This document shows, piece by piece, positions 63,576 to 64,000 of a DNA stretch of 64,000 bases. The stretch comes from an uncultured Prochlorococcus sp. GTDB taxonomy: Bacteria > Cyanobacteriota > Cyanobacteriia > PCC-6307 > Cyanobiaceae. The notes under the pieces are model-generated. The model did no database searches. It worked only from the letters and a program-made list of their open reading frames with translations, and was not told the origin of the DNA. How positions within the stretch are numbered: the stretch's first letter is position 1; each line of letters starts with the position of its first letter. Where the stretch lies: assembly GCA_902628235.1 (NCBI GenBank), contig CACOMD010000001.1, positions 1 through 64,000 of the forward strand. The letters run 5' to 3'. Made by a program: the position numbers and the translations under genes.

Positions 63576-64000
63576 TTGCTAAAATTAAGGCACATTTTTT
63601 TATTAATCTCTCCAACATTATTTATTTTTATAATTTTCTTTTATATAAGTAATTTGATTAAAAATAATTTTAATTATGAACCTAATGATAAATATAAATT
63701 AATAAATAATTTTTCATATGAGATTAAATATTCTGAAGATAAAATACTTAGTAAATTAAGCCAGAAATTTAATATTAAAGATGAAAAAGAGAAAATACCT
63801 AAACCAATAAAATATGCATTTGTTTCTGCTGAAGATAGAAGATTTTTTAAACATAATGGTGTAGATATTTTTGGAACAATGAGAGCATTTATAAATAATG
63901 TTCAAAGTGGATACATAAGAGAGGGAGGTAGCACAATAACTCAACAGGTCTCTAGATTAATATTCTTAAATAATAAAATTAGCATTGCAAGAAAAATTAA
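63576..64000 (+). CDS. Class A penicillin-binding protein, N-terminal part (partial)
   Basis: A peptidoglycan glycosyltransferase/transpeptidase start that runs off the window; the ORF track does not list it. From TTG 63576 it encodes a membrane anchor (HIFLLISPTLFIFIIFFYISNLI), a short linker, and glycosyltransferase family 51 motifs AFVSAEDRRFFKHNGVDIFG (catalytic Glu) and REGGSTITQQVSRLIFL. The transpeptidase domain is beyond the edge. The TTG follows the chlG stop by one base, so they may share a transcript. Confidence 0.9.
   Translation, partial: MLKLRHIFLLISPTLFIFIIFFYISNLIKNNFNYEPNDKYKLINNFSYEIKYSEDKILSKLSQKFNIKDEKEKIPKPIKYAFVSAEDRRFFKHNGVDIFGTMRAFINNVQSGYIREGGSTITQQVSRLIFLNNKISIARKI

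Noticed and set aside
1-64000. CRISPR arrays, insertion sequences, phage genes, genomic islands
   Set aside because: No direct-repeat/spacer pattern, transposase, integrase or recombinase was seen. Neither tRNA gene is followed by a partial repeat that could be an attachment site, and composition looks uniform.

Overview
The window looks like core chromosome of a high-light Prochlorococcus or a very close marine picocyanobacterium. The base composition is strongly AT-rich and intergenic gaps are very short. It carries photosystem I psaF/psaJ, cytochrome b6f petC/petA, chlorophyll synthase chlG, NDH-1 ndhB, a cyanobacterial AbrB-type regulator, a tiny high-light-inducible (Hli) protein and a solitary GroEL with a Gly/Met tail. 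I assign the organism from gene content and compactness, not from a database match. I see no transposase, integrase, phage gene, CRISPR array or rRNA operon.

Layout. 1-13 kb: priA (broken by a one-base frameshift and cut by the window edge), the principal sigma factor, hemC, ppa, an M32 carboxypeptidase, YjbQ, a pterin dehydratase-like protein, a CobW-family metallochaperone with a His-rich repeat, an iron-type ABC permease, a flippase-like membrane protein, larC and two unknowns. 13.5-27 kb: xthA, hemL, an SPFH protein, a minus-strand cluster (67-aa unknown, yajQ, a SLOG/DprA-like protein, a P-loop/DRTGG protein), an SDR, map, rplS, tRNA-Trp, tRNA-Asp, gltX, a Na+/H+ antiporter, hli, tsaD, psaF and psaJ. 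27-39.6 kb: gmk, an RqcH/NFACT protein, a small membrane protein, tatC, a DUF3067 gene, petC-petA, lgt, cobM, a RodZ-like protein, ppx, a UbiA prenyltransferase, an LD-carboxypeptidase, ispD and fabG.

39.6-51 kb: groEL without groES, then a divergent respiratory block with ctaA-ctaB-ABC ATPase-ABC permease on the minus strand and ctaC-ctaD-ctaE on the plus strand, followed by an AbrB regulator, ribE and an iron-sulphur aldo/keto reductase. 51-64 kb: a five-gene minus-strand run (topA, lipoprotein, DUF2232-type membrane protein, cobT, Tat-lipoprotein binding protein), ndhB, an ABC ATPase, birA, a DciA-like protein with a zinc ribbon, menG/ubiE, hisF, a DUF2862 protein, chlG and the start of a class A penicillin-binding protein.

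How the genes fit together. Tetrapyrrole supply (hemL, hemC, chlG, ctaA, ctaB, cobM, cobT) runs through the window and serves chlorophyll, heme A and cobamide. tatC lies just upstream of petC, whose Rieske product is a probable Tat substrate. Genome streamlining is visible as stop codons shared between convergent genes, 4-bp operon overlaps and many TTG/GTG starts. The leads most worth following are the priA frameshift, the yajQ-SLOG-DRTGG cluster, the DUF2232-cobT-binding-protein cluster, and several very small conserved-looking proteins beside photosynthesis genes.
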